Assembly (NCBI GenBank): GCA_022647575.1
Contig: JALCKY010000001.1
Coordinates: 372,001-436,000, forward strand
Direction of reading: 5' to 3'
Length of the DNA stretch: 64,000 nucleotides
Origin: Lachnospiraceae bacterium
Lineage (GTDB): Bacteria; Bacillota; Clostridia; Lachnospirales; Lachnospiraceae
Shown here: positions 7,945-16,896 of the stretch, one piece after another
Layout: each line of letters opens with the position of its first letter
How positions within the stretch are numbered: position 1 is the first letter of the stretch
Position numbers and translations under genes: made by a program
The notes under the pieces: generated by a model
What the model saw: the letters and a program-made list of their open reading frames with translations, nothing else
Databases searched by the model: none
Told to the model about the DNA's origin: nothing

Positions 7945-10164
7945 TTACATGTTGAAGTCAAACTGGATCGACAGGCCGTCGAATCCCCGGTTGACCGAGA
8001 TATATTTTTCAATTCTGTCTTTTGCCCGGACCAGGATTTCCTCATCCCTGTTGCGGATGCAGATGATCTGGCGGTAGCGGTCCTTGATCTTCCCGACAGC
8101 CATGGGCGCCGGGCCGATGGCGCTGAGCACATTCTTCGTATCGAAGCGGCCGATGTATTTCATCAGATACGCCATGCCCTCGCTCAGCCTTGCCTCATCC
8201 TGCGAAGAACCCAGGATGGCGGCCATCGCTCCGGAAGGCGGATAATCCATAATGTCCCGGAAAGCGATTTCTTCCCGGTAGAATCCTTCGTAGTCCTGCT
8301 GCACGGCCTTCTCAATCGCATAATGATCCGGCTGGTAAGTCTGGACCACTGCCAGGCCTTTTTCTTTTCCCCGCCCGCAGCGGCCGATGGCCTGCGTCAC
8401 CAGCTGGAAGGTATGCTCGGCAGAGCCGTAATCCGATTCATTCAGGGACAGATCCGCCATCAGGACACCGACCAGCGTGACATTCGGAAAGTCATGTCCC
8501 TTGACGATCATCTGCGTCCCGATCAGAATGTCCGCTTCTCCGTCGGCAAATTCCTTCAGGATTTTCCGGTGGCCTTCCTTGCCTTTGGTCGTATCGGTAT
8601 CCATGCGGAGAATCCTGGCCTCCGGAAACTCTTTCTTCATTTCCGTCTCAACCTGTTCCGTGCCGATCCGGATTCCTCCGATCAGTTTGGAATGGCATTC
8701 GGGACATTCCCTGACCATCGGTGCCGTGTAGCCGCAGTAGTGGCAGACGAGCGTTCCGTCGCGGTGCTGCGTCAGGGAAACATCGCAGTGCGGACATTTG
8801 ACGACATGGCCGCAGCTGCGGCAGGTCACGAACCCCGCATAGCCTCTCCGGTTCAGGAAAAGCATGATCTGCTGCTTCTTCTTCAGCCGGTCCAGGATAG
8901 CCTCATAAAGACGCCTGCTCAGAATGGAACGGTTGCCGGCCTTCAGCTCTTCCTTCATATCCACCGCTTCGGCCTTCGGAAGGATGCTGTCTCCGTAGCG
9001 TTCCTTCAGCGTCACCAATCGGCAGCTTCCCTGCATGCACCGGTAATAGGCCGTCAGCGACGGGGTCGCCGATCCCATCACGACATGGGCGCCGCACATT
9101 TCCGCGCGGCGGACAGCCGTCTCCCGGGCATGGTAGCGCGGGACATTTTCCGACCGGTAGGTATTCTCGTGCTCTTCGTCAATGACAATCAGCCCCAGGT
9201 CCGGAAACGGCGTAAAGAGAGCCGAGCGCGGACCGACCATGATCTTCACGTCGCCGCATTTTGCCGCCTTGAACTGGTCATAGCGCTCACCTTCCGAAAG
9301 GCGGGAATTGAGGAAAGAAACGCATTTCCCGAAACGGCGGACAAAACGGAGCACGGTCTGATAGGTCAGTGCGATTTCGGGAATCAGCACGATGGCCTGC
9401 TTCCCTTCCCGGATTGCCCTGTCGATCAGTTCCATATAGACCAGGGTCTTTCCGCTGCCCGTCACGCCGAAAAGAAGGGACGGACGGTTCTGCCCGGACC
9501 ATTCCTCTTCGATCTCGCGCACGGCCTTTTCCTGCTCCTGCGTAAGGACATCCGGCTGCAGCTTCTTTGCATCGCTGATGACGCTGCGGTAGACCGCGCT
9601 GGATTCGATCCGGAGATCGCCGCTTTCCTCGAGCGAACGTACGGCTGCCGCCGTGACTCTGGCTTTCCTGACCAGATCGGATCTTGAGATCGGATCCTCA
9701 TCCAGCAGGCACGCCAGAATCCTTGCCTTCGCGGTGCAGTTCCGGCCGAGGAATTCTTCCATCTTTCTCCGGGATTCTTCTTTTCCGGCAGTCAGGGTGA
9801 CGGTTTCCTCCAGACGTCCCGCGATCTTTTTCCTTGTCGGGAATACCGTATGCAGGGCACGGTTCATTGTCGATCCGTAATGCCTGTGCATCCAGTCCGC
9901 CAGCTGTACAAGCTCCGACATCGCCGTCTCGCCGTCCGTCACGACTTCCCGGATTTCCTTGACTTCCCCGCCGTCAAAAGAGCTTGAGCTCCCGAGGCCT
10001 GTCACGAAGCCGCGGATGAGCCGGCTGCTCTTTCCGAACGGAACGATGACCGAAGATCCCACGCGCACTTCTTCTTTCAGGGCTTCGGGCACCTCATAGC
10101 TGAAGGTCCGGTCCAGTTCCGCGAGGGAAATATCGATGATGACATCGGCAAAGACTCTGCTCAT
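7945..10164 (-). CDS. priA: Primosomal protein N' (replication restart helicase PriA)
   Basis: A 739-residue superfamily 2 DNA helicase that reloads the replisome at stalled forks. The N-terminal DNA-binding domain covers about 1-200. Walker A is GVTGSGKT at 233-240, and the DEEH box (VIDEEHE) and later helicase motifs follow. Two zinc sites are formed by four CxxC pairs (CRSC, CPHC, CHYC, CPEC) in the middle of the helicase core. Length is normal. The ATG overlaps the murE stop by 4 bases. Confidence 0.97.
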   Translation of the reverse strand: MSRVFADVIIDISLAELDRTFSYEVPEALKEEVRVGSSVIVPFGKSSRLIRGFVTGLGSSSSFDGGEVKEIREVVTDGETAMSELVQLADWMHRHYGSTMNRALHTVFPTRKKIAGRLEETVTLTAGKEESRRKMEEFLGRNCTAKARILACLLDEDPISRSDLVRKARVTAAAVRSLEESGDLRIESSAVYRSVISDAKKLQPDVLTQEQEKAVREIEEEWSGQNRPSLLFGVTGSGKTLVYMELIDRAIREGKQAIVLIPEIALTYQTVLRFVRRFGKCVSFLNSRLSEGERYDQFKAAKCGDVKIMVGPRSALFTPFPDLGLIVIDEEHENTYRSENVPRYHARETAVRRAEMCGAHVVMGSATPSLTAYYRCMQGSCRLVTLKERYGDSILPKAEAVDMKEELKAGNRSILSRRLYEAILDRLKKKQQIMLFLNRRGYAGFVTCRSCGHVVKCPHCDVSLTQHRDGTLVCHYCGYTAPMVRECPECHSKLIGGIRIGTEQVETEMKKEFPEARILRMDTDTTKGKEGHRKILKEFADGEADILIGTQMIVKGHDFPNVTLVGVLMADLSLNESDYGSAEHTFQLVTQAIGRCGRGKEKGLAVVQTYQPDHYAIEKAVQQDYEGFYREEIAFRDIMDYPPSGAMAAILGSSQDEARLSEGMAYLMKYIGRFDTKNVLSAIGPAPMAVGKIKDRYRQIICIRNRDEEILVRAKDRIEKYISVNRGFDGLSIQFDFNM

Positions 10165-11639
10165 CTGTTTTTCAGGATCTCCTCTATGATCACGCGCTCG
10201 TCCATCGGATACTTCTTTCCCTTGATTTCCTGATAGTCTTCATGTCCCTTCCCGGCAAGGACGATGATGTCGCCGGGTTCGCCGTGTTCGATTGCCCACC
10301 GGATAGCCTCCCGGCGGTCGATGATCTCAATGTACTTTCCGTCCGTCTTCTCGATGCCCGTCCGGATATCGTCAAGGATGGCCTGGGGCTCCTCATCGCG
10401 CGGATTGTCGGAAGTGATCACCGTGAAATCGGCAAGGCGGCCGGAAACTTCTCCCATTTCAAAGCGTCTTGACCTGGCCCTGTTCCCGCCGCAGCCGAAC
10501 AGACAGACGATCCTGTGCGGATGATAATCCTTCAGCGTCGTCAAAAGGCTTTCCAGAGCCATGGCGTTATGGGCGTAATCGATCATCAGGGAAAACTTGT
10601 CGGAAACTTTGACCATCTCGATGCGTCCCTTGACCCTGGCTGCCTTGAGCGCCTTCCTGATATCTTCTTCCCCGATCCGGAAATGACGGCAGATGGCAAT
10701 GGCCGTCAGCGCATTGTAGACCGAGAACTTTCCCGGGATGTCCAGTTCCACATGGAAATTCATCTCCCCGGCCAGGTCGAATTCAACTCCCAGATAGCCC
10801 GGCTGATGAATGTGGCGGATATTGACTGCCCGGAGGGAAGCCTGCGGACTGTCGATTCCGAAAGTCTCAATGCTGCAGGTATGGCCTTCCAGCACCTGCT
10901 CAAGATGCCGGTCATCCGCGTTGACAATGCCGACAGTGCACTGCCGGAACAGAAGCCCCTTGCAGTGCATGTATTCCTCGAAGCTGCTGTGCTCGGCCGG
11001 TCCGATGTGGTCCGGCTCGATGTTCGTAAAGACGCCGATCTCAAAGGGGATTCCCGCCGTCCGGTCCAGCTTGAGCGCCTGGGAGGAAACCTCCATCACG
11101 CACATATCCATTCCCGCATCGATCATTTCCCTGAACGTTTCCTGAAGGACATAGGATTCCGGAGTCGTGTGCTCTGCCGGAATCTTCCTGTCTCCGATGA
11201 TCGTCTCGATCGTACCGATCAGGCCGACGGAATAGCCTGCATTTTCCAGGATGGATTTGACCATATAGGTCGTGGTCGTCTTCCCCTTGGTGCCCGTAAT
11301 GCCGATGACCGGAAGGTGCTCTGCGGGATATCCGAAAAATGCAGCCGAAATCACGGCCAGCGCACGGCGCGTGTCCTCAGCGGAAATGACCGTCATCCCT
11401 TCCGGGAAGACCGCATCCGCCGGGATCTCCGCCCCCTCCTGGATAAGCACGGCTGCCGCGCCTTTTTCAATGACGCTCTTCAGATAGGCATGGCCGTCCG
11501 TTCTGGCGCCTGTCATGCAGATGAACAGGGCTCCGGGGCCTGCCTTCCGGGAATCATAGACGACGCTGTCGATTTCCGTCTCCATGCTTCCCTGCTGCAG
11601 TTTTATTTCAAGCCTGCTGGTCAAATCGGCTAATTTCAT
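10161..11639 (-). CDS. murE: UDP-N-acetylmuramoyl-tripeptide synthetase MurE, probably meso-DAP adding
   Basis: A 492-residue cytoplasmic Mur ligase that adds the third stem-peptide residue to UDP-MurNAc-L-Ala-D-Glu. The P-loop is GTKGKTTT at 116-123. The substrate motif at 411-414 is DNPR, the form associated with meso-diaminopimelate rather than lysine in this family, so the wall is probably DAP-type. The start has an AAGGAG site 6 bases upstream and a good promoter about 40 bases further. It is the first gene of the ten-gene housekeeping operon. Confidence 0.95.
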   Translation of the reverse strand: MKLADLTSRLEIKLQQGSMETEIDSVVYDSRKAGPGALFICMTGARTDGHAYLKSVIEKGAAAVLIQEGAEIPADAVFPEGMTVISAEDTRRALAVISAAFFGYPAEHLPVIGITGTKGKTTTTYMVKSILENAGYSVGLIGTIETIIGDRKIPAEHTTPESYVLQETFREMIDAGMDMCVMEVSSQALKLDRTAGIPFEIGVFTNIEPDHIGPAEHSSFEEYMHCKGLLFRQCTVGIVNADDRHLEQVLEGHTCSIETFGIDSPQASLRAVNIRHIHQPGYLGVEFDLAGEMNFHVELDIPGKFSVYNALTAIAICRHFRIGEEDIRKALKAARVKGRIEMVKVSDKFSLMIDYAHNAMALESLLTTLKDYHPHRIVCLFGCGGNRARSRRFEMGEVSGRLADFTVITSDNPRDEEPQAILDDIRTGIEKTDGKYIEIIDRREAIRWAIEHGEPGDIIVLAGKGHEDYQEIKGKKYPMDERVIIEEILKNR

Positions 11640-11678
11640 CAGTTTCTCCTTGTTTTCCTTCTTTTCAGCTGTCTTATT

Positions 11679-11707
11679 ACAATACCATAAACCCCTGTTT
11701 TTGACAA
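11679..11707 (-). promoter_or_regulatory. Sigma-A promoter of the murE-to-rpe operon
   Basis: On the minus strand, TTGTCA and TATTGT are separated by exactly 17 bases, about 40 bases before the murE ATG. It is the only good -35/-10 pair seen in the 262-base gap between arcC and murE. The rest of that gap is AT-rich, with a terminator at its arcC end and no recognised riboswitch. Confidence 0.65.
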
Positions 11708-11854
11708 TACAGACGCCCTTCCGCCTGCTTTAGAGTTTCTTTATAAATTTTATTCTTTCTTCCTGAAGTGTACATATTCTGAACACAAATGTCCTGTATC
11801 ATAGGTTTCAGATAGTTGGTCAACCACTCACTATCTCCCCCCTCATTAAAGAAG

Positions 11855-11885
11855 AAAAAGAGGCCTTTCCGATAGGCCTCTTTTT
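11855..11885 (-). terminator. Rho-independent terminator after arcC
   Basis: An 11-bp perfect stem (AAAAAGAGGCC paired with GGCCTCTTTTT) with a 9-base loop, followed on the minus strand by more T and C. It lies 17 bases past the arcC stop and ends the carA-carB-uppP-arcC unit. Because the stem has A and T runs at both ends it could also act in the other direction. Confidence 0.85.
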
Positions 11886-11901
11886 CAATGCATCAAATGC
11901 C

Positions 11902-12837
11902 TTATTCGTTGACGATGATCGTCCCGGCCTTCCCCTGATAGGCCGCCTTGGCACGCGGAATCGAAGTGATGACCGCTGTCCGGTCCGTATTCATTTCCGT
12001 GAATTCAATTGCCGCTTCCATCTTCGGGAGCATCGATCCCTGTTCAAACTGATTTTCCTGACAGTAGTTCCTGGCCTGACGGACCGTAATCCGGCCGAGC
12101 GATTTCTCATTGTCCGACTTGTAGTTCAGCGTGACCGCATCGACAGACGTGAGAAGCATCAGCATATCCGCATTCAGGCTGATGGCAAGAAGCGAACTGA
12201 TCAGGTCCTTTTCAATGACCGCACTGGCGCCGCGGAGATCCACGCCCTGCTCCATGACCGGAATTCCTCCGCCGCCGCAGCAGATGACCGTCTCGCCGGC
12301 CTTCACCAGCGTGCGGATCGTCTGGATTTCGATAATGTCCTTCGGTGCGGGAGAAGCCACGATCCGGCGGTAGCCGTCCGCCGTCTTCTTCACGAAATTG
12401 CCCTTCTGCTCTTCGCGGTCCGCTTCCTCTTTCGAAAGGACGCGGCCGATTACCTTGGTCGGCTCATAAAAGGCTTCATCGTAGGGATCGACAAGCACCT
12501 GGGTCAGGACTGTCGAGACCGGCTTGGCGATTCCCCTCGTGATGTATTCGGCACGGATGGCATTCTGCAGGTCATATCCGATGTATCCCTGGCTCATGGC
12601 TGAGCAGACGGACATCGGAACGGAGGTATACTCCGGATGATTCTTGGAAAGCTCGCTCATGGCGGTATGGATCATGCCGACCTGATCGGAATTGCTGTGG
12701 GTGATGACGACTTCCGCCCCGCTTTCCACCAGATCCGCCACGGCCTTCGCCGCCTCGCGGGTTGCAAGCTTCTGCTCGGGCAGTGACTTTCCGAGCGCGC
12801 GGTGTCCGAGTGCCAGGACTACGATTTTCTTCTCCAT
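11902..12837 (-). CDS. arcC: Carbamate kinase family protein with altered N-terminal active-site motifs
   Basis: A 311-residue amino-acid-kinase-fold protein. Carbamate kinase makes ATP from carbamoyl phosphate and ADP, or runs in reverse. The family signatures CGGGGIPV, SAMSQGYIGYDLQ and GSMLPK are intact. Two normally conserved loops differ: the first reads ALGHRALG where family members have ALGxNALG, and the second reads HSNSDQVG where they have H(G/S)NGPQVG. Both loops contact the substrate phosphate or nucleotide, so activity could be changed. It is last in an operon with carA and carB, which make carbamoyl phosphate, 13 bases after uppP. No ornithine carbamoyltransferase or arginine deiminase is nearby. 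Confidence 0.88.
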   Translation of the reverse strand: MEKKIVVLALGHRALGKSLPEQKLATREAAKAVADLVESGAEVVITHSNSDQVGMIHTAMSELSKNHPEYTSVPMSVCSAMSQGYIGYDLQNAIRAEYITRGIAKPVSTVLTQVLVDPYDEAFYEPTKVIGRVLSKEEADREEQKGNFVKKTADGYRRIVASPAPKDIIEIQTIRTLVKAGETVICCGGGGIPVMEQGVDLRGASAVIEKDLISSLLAISLNADMLMLLTSVDAVTLNYKSDNEKSLGRITVRQARNYCQENQFEQGSMLPKMEAAIEFTEMNTDRTAVITSIPRAKAAYQGKAGTIIVNE

Positions 12838-12850
12838 GCTCTATCCTCCC

Positions 12851-13696
12851 TCAGGCAAGAACTGTTGTTACTGCGAAATAAACCAGGATAATCGCGCCCA
12901 GCGCGATCCGGTACCATCCGAAAGCCTTGAAGTCATGCTTCCGGATATAGCGAAGCAGAAACTTGATGGAAAAGACCGATACGAAAAAGGCCGTCGCCAT
13001 CCCGAGCAGCAGATACAGGACTTCCGTCCCGGAATAATGGAATCCGAACTTGACCAGCTTCAGGACGCTTGCGCCGAACATGACCGGCACGGCCAGGAAG
13101 AAGGTATACTCCGAAGCCACCTTTCGGGTCGTCCCCAGCACGATGCCGCCGAGGATTGTAGCCCCTGAACGCGAGGTCCCGGGAATGAGCGCCAGCACCT
13201 GGAATACGCCGATGATGAGAGCCGTGCTCCAGTCGATCTGGGAAATGGATCGGATGGTCGGCGTCAGCTTTTTGTTCCGGTTCTCCACGATGATGAACAG
13301 CACGCCGTAGGTAATGAGCATCAGCGCAACCGTCACGTAGTTATAAAAATGCTTTTCAATCCAGCTGTCGAGAGGAAGGGCGACGACGATGGCCGGCAGG
13401 CAGGAAATGATGATCTTCAGCCACATGTTCAGCTTCTTCCGGTCTCCGACTGCTTCGATGCCCGTCTTTTCCGGATTCCTTCTGTGGAACGGCCACAGCC
13501 TGTTCCAGAACATCACGACGACCGCAAGGATCGCCCCGAACTGGATCACGACCAGGAACATTTCCTTGAAAGCATCCGAAACATTGAGGTGGATAAACTG
13601 ATCCAGCAGGATCATATGGCCCGTCGAACTGATCGGCAGCCATTCCGTGATTCCCTCTACGATTCCCAGTAAAATGACCTTCAGGACTTCTAACAT
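12851..13696 (-). CDS. uppP: Undecaprenyl-diphosphatase (BacA/UppP)
   Basis: A 281-residue polytopic membrane enzyme that dephosphorylates undecaprenyl diphosphate, regenerating the lipid carrier used for peptidoglycan and surface polysaccharides. The N-terminal EGxTEWLPISSTGH motif carries the catalytic glutamates, and the second motif PGTSRSGATI is present. Hydrophobic segments account for most of the protein. The start overlaps the carB stop by 7 bases. Its presence in a carbamoyl phosphate operon is unusual but the overlap implies co-translation. Confidence 0.95.
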   Translation of the reverse strand: MLEVLKVILLGIVEGITEWLPISSTGHMILLDQFIHLNVSDAFKEMFLVVIQFGAILAVVVMFWNRLWPFHRRNPEKTGIEAVGDRKKLNMWLKIIISCLPAIVVALPLDSWIEKHFYNYVTVALMLITYGVLFIIVENRNKKLTPTIRSISQIDWSTALIIGVFQVLALIPGTSRSGATILGGIVLGTTRKVASEYTFFLAVPVMFGASVLKLVKFGFHYSGTEVLYLLLGMATAFFVSVFSIKFLLRYIRKHDFKAFGWYRIALGAIILVYFAVTTVLA

Positions 13697-16600
13697 TTTT
13701 TAATCTCCGCAATATCGATCAGTGACAGCTTTCTTCCGTCCGCATGCTCGAGCGATGCCGCCAGCGCCTCGGCCGTGTCGATGGCCGTGATGACGTTGAC
13801 GCCTGTCTCGATGGCCGAACGCCGGATGAGGAAGCCGTCCCTCTGATGCTCGATGCCGTGAGGCGGCAGATCGATGACCAGATCGATTTTATGCCCCAGG
13901 ATAAGATCCATCAGATTGGGATGCGGCTGCTCGATCTTGTTCGTCCTGACGGCATGCACGCCGTTCTCATTCAGATAGGCTGCCGTTCCGTAAGTCGAAT
14001 AGATCCGGTATCCCAGCTTCTCGAACTTCTCGGCAATCGGCACGATCGCATCCTTGTCCTCATCGCGCACGGTGATGATCATGTTCTTGAATTTAGGAAG
14101 CCGGATGCCCGCGCCGAGAAAGGCTTTATAAAGAGCTTCATCGAACTGTGCGGAAATGCCGAGGCACTCTCCGGTCGATTTCATTTCCGGCCCGAGGCTG
14201 ATATCCGCCCCGCGTATTTTCTCGAAGGAGAAGACCGGCATCTTCACGGCGATATGCTCCGCCTCCGGCTGCAGTCCCGGCCGGTATCCGAGATCCCTGA
14301 TTTTCTTTCCGAGCATGACCTGCACGGCCAGATCGACGATCGGGATTCCCGTGACTTTGCTGATGTAGGGAACCGTGCGGGAAGAGCGCGGGTTCACTTC
14401 GATAATATAGATCTCATCGTCCCGGTCGATAAACTGGATATTGACCATTCCGACGACATGAAGCGCCGTGGCCAGCATTTCCGTATACTGCGTGATTTTC
14501 CGCTTCGCGGCATCGCTGATGGTCTGGGCCGGATAGACCGAGATCGAATCCCCGGAATGGATGCCTGCCCTTTCCACATGTTCCATGATGCCGGGAATCA
14601 GAATGTCCTGTCCGTCGCAGACGGCATCGACCTCAATTTCTTTTCCCGACATATATTTGTCGACCAGGATCGGATGATCCTGCGCATAGCGGTTGATGAT
14701 GCCGATATAGGCTTCGATGTCCTCATCGCTGATGGCAATCTGCATGCCCTGTCCGCCGAGCACATAGGACGGCCGCACCAGAACCGGATAGCCGAGCTTT
14801 CCGGCGACCTTCTTCGCTTCTTCCGCCGTATAGACGGTCTCGCCCTTCGGACGGCGGATGCCGCATTTCTGCAGGATCTCGTCGAAAAGCTGACGGTCTT
14901 CTGCCGCATCTACATTTTCCGCGGAGGTTCCCAGGATCGGAACTCCCATCTCCATGAGAGCCTGCGTCAGCTTGATGGCCGTCTGTCCGCCGAACTGCAC
15001 GACGGCTCCGTCCGGCTTCTCGATATCCACGACATTTTCAACGTCTTCCGGAGTCAGCGGTTCAAAGTACAGCTGATCGGAAATGTCGAAATCCGTCGAC
15101 ACCGTTTCCGGGTTGTTGTTGATGATGACGGTTTCCCATCCTTCTCTGGAAAATGCCCAGGCACAGTGCACCGAACAGAAGTCGAACTCAATCCCCTGGC
15201 CGATGCGGATCGGGCCGGAACCGAGAATGAGGACTTTCTTCCGGCCGGAAGTCGGGACGGCTTCATTTTCCCCGTCATAGACAGAATAATAATAAGGCGT
15301 GCTGGCGGCGAACTCACCCGCACAGGTATCGACCATTTTGAAGGAGGCATGGATGCCGTACTCCCTGCGGAGGGCTTTCACTTCAGCTTCCTTCTTTCCG
15401 GAAAGCGAAGCAATGACGCTGTCCGGGAACATCAGGCGTTTCGCCTCGTACAGCATCTCTTTCGTCAGTTCCCTGCTCTTCAGGGAATATTCCATGCCGA
15501 CGAGAACCGCAATCTTGTCAATGAACCAGATGTCGATTTTCGTGATGTCGTGAATCTGTTCGTACGGCAGATGACGGCGGATGGCTTCCGCGATTCTCCA
15601 GATGCGGAGATCATCCACGGTTGCCAGCTGCTCCAGGAACTCATCATCCGAAAGATTCGAGAAGTCATAGGAAAGAAGGCTGTCCGTGTGCTGCTCCAGA
15701 GAACGGATGGCCTTCATCAGCGCCCCTTCGAAATTGGTGCAGATGCTCATGACTTCGCCCGTCGCCTTCATCTGGGTCGTCAGGGTGCGGCGCGCCGTCA
15801 GGAACTTATCGAACGGAAGGCGCGGAATCTTGACGACGCAGTAGTCCAGCATCGGTTCAAAAGAGGCATAGGTCTTTTTCGTAATCGCATTCGGAATTTC
15901 GTCAAGCGTATAGCCCAGGGCGATTTTCGCGGAGACCTTGGCGATCGGATATCCCGTGGCCTTGGAAGCCAGCGCGGAACTGCGGCTGACACGCGGATTG
16001 ACCTCGATGACGCAGTATTCAAAGCTGTCCGGATTGAGCGCGTACTGCACGTTGCATCCGCCGGTGATCTTCAGTTCTTCGATGATCCTCAGCGCCGAAG
16101 AGCGCAGCATCTGGTATTCCTTGTCCCCCAGCGTCTGGGACGGCGCCACGACGATGGAATCGCCGGTGTGGACGCCGACGGGATCGATGTTCTCCATGTT
16201 GCAGACCGTGATGCAGTTTCCCGCAGAATCCCGCATGACTTCGTATTCAATTTCTTTCCATCCTGCGATGCATCTCTCCACGAGGACTTCCCCGACCCGC
16301 GAAAGACGCAGGCCGTTCTGCAGGATTTCCTGCAGCTCCTCCGGATCTCCGGCAATGCCGCCGCCGGAGCCTCCCAGCGTATAGGCCGGACGCAGGACCA
16401 CCGGGTAGCCGATCTTATGCGCGAAGGCAGCTCCCTCTTCCACCGTATGGACAACCAGGGATGCCGCAATCGGCTCCCCGATTTTATTCATCGTATCCTT
16501 GAATTCCTGACGGTCTTCCGCTTTCCTGATCGTAAGTGCGGTCGTACCGATCAGATTCACGTCGTGGGTATCGAAATAGCCCTCGTCTGCCAGTTCCATC

Positions 16601-16896
16601 GCAAGGTTGAGACCTGCCTGACCGCCGAGGGTCGGCAGCACGGAATCCGGCTTCTCCTTTTCGATGATCTGCTTGACGGTTTCAGCCGTCAGAGGTTCGA
16701 TATAGACCTCATCCGCAATCTGTCCGTCCGTCATGATCGTAGCCGGATTGGAATTCAGCAGGACTACCTCAATGCCTTCCTCATGCAGAGAACGGCAGGC
16801 CTGGGTTCCCGCGTAATCAAATTCCGCAGCCTGTCCGATCACGATCGGACCGGAGCCGAGGACAAGTACTTTTCTGATGTCGGGATTCTTAGGCAT
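13690..16896 (-). CDS. carB: Carbamoyl-phosphate synthase large subunit
   Basis: A 1068-residue duplicated ATP-grasp enzyme that makes carbamoyl phosphate from bicarbonate, ammonia and two ATP. The two halves each start with a GSGPIxIGQxxEFDY/F-type motif (near the N-terminus and near residue 555), followed by the ATP-grasp domains and a C-terminal allosteric domain (about 930-1068). Length is the family norm. It overlaps carA by 8 bases upstream and uppP by 7 bases downstream. The protein feeds pyrimidine and arginine synthesis; no other pyrimidine or arginine gene is in the window. Confidence 0.98.
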   Translation of the reverse strand: MPKNPDIRKVLVLGSGPIVIGQAAEFDYAGTQACRSLHEEGIEVVLLNSNPATIMTDGQIADEVYIEPLTAETVKQIIEKEKPDSVLPTLGGQAGLNLAMELADEGYFDTHDVNLIGTTALTIRKAEDRQEFKDTMNKIGEPIAASLVVHTVEEGAAFAHKIGYPVVLRPAYTLGGSGGGIAGDPEELQEILQNGLRLSRVGEVLVERCIAGWKEIEYEVMRDSAGNCITVCNMENIDPVGVHTGDSIVVAPSQTLGDKEYQMLRSSALRIIEELKITGGCNVQYALNPDSFEYCVIEVNPRVSRSSALASKATGYPIAKVSAKIALGYTLDEIPNAITKKTYASFEPMLDYCVVKIPRLPFDKFLTARRTLTTQMKATGEVMSICTNFEGALMKAIRSLEQHTDSLLSYDFSNLSDDEFLEQLATVDDLRIWRIAEAIRRHLPYEQIHDITKIDIWFIDKIAVLVGMEYSLKSRELTKEMLYEAKRLMFPDSVIASLSGKKEAEVKALRREYGIHASFKMVDTCAGEFAASTPYYYSVYDGENEAVPTSGRKKVLILGSGPIRIGQGIEFDFCSVHCAWAFSREGWETVIINNNPETVSTDFDISDQLYFEPLTPEDVENVVDIEKPDGAVVQFGGQTAIKLTQALMEMGVPILGTSAENVDAAEDRQLFDEILQKCGIRRPKGETVYTAEEAKKVAGKLGYPVLVRPSYVLGGQGMQIAISDEDIEAYIGIINRYAQDHPILVDKYMSGKEIEVDAVCDGQDILIPGIMEHVERAGIHSGDSISVYPAQTISDAAKRKITQYTEMLATALHVVGMVNIQFIDRDDEIYIIEVNPRSSRTVPYISKVTGIPIVDLAVQVMLGKKIRDLGYRPGLQPEAEHIAVKMPVFSFEKIRGADISLGPEMKSTGECLGISAQFDEALYKAFLGAGIRLPKFKNMIITVRDEDKDAIVPIAEKFEKLGYRIYSTYGTAAYLNENGVHAVRTNKIEQPHPNLMDLILGHKIDLVIDLPPHGIEHQRDGFLIRRSAIETGVNVITAIDTAEALAASLEHADGRKLSLIDIAEIKKC

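Noticed and set aside
11640-11901. A small gene or riboswitch in the arcC-murE gap
   Set aside because: No open frame with a start signal and no recognised riboswitch core; only a promoter and a terminator are supported.
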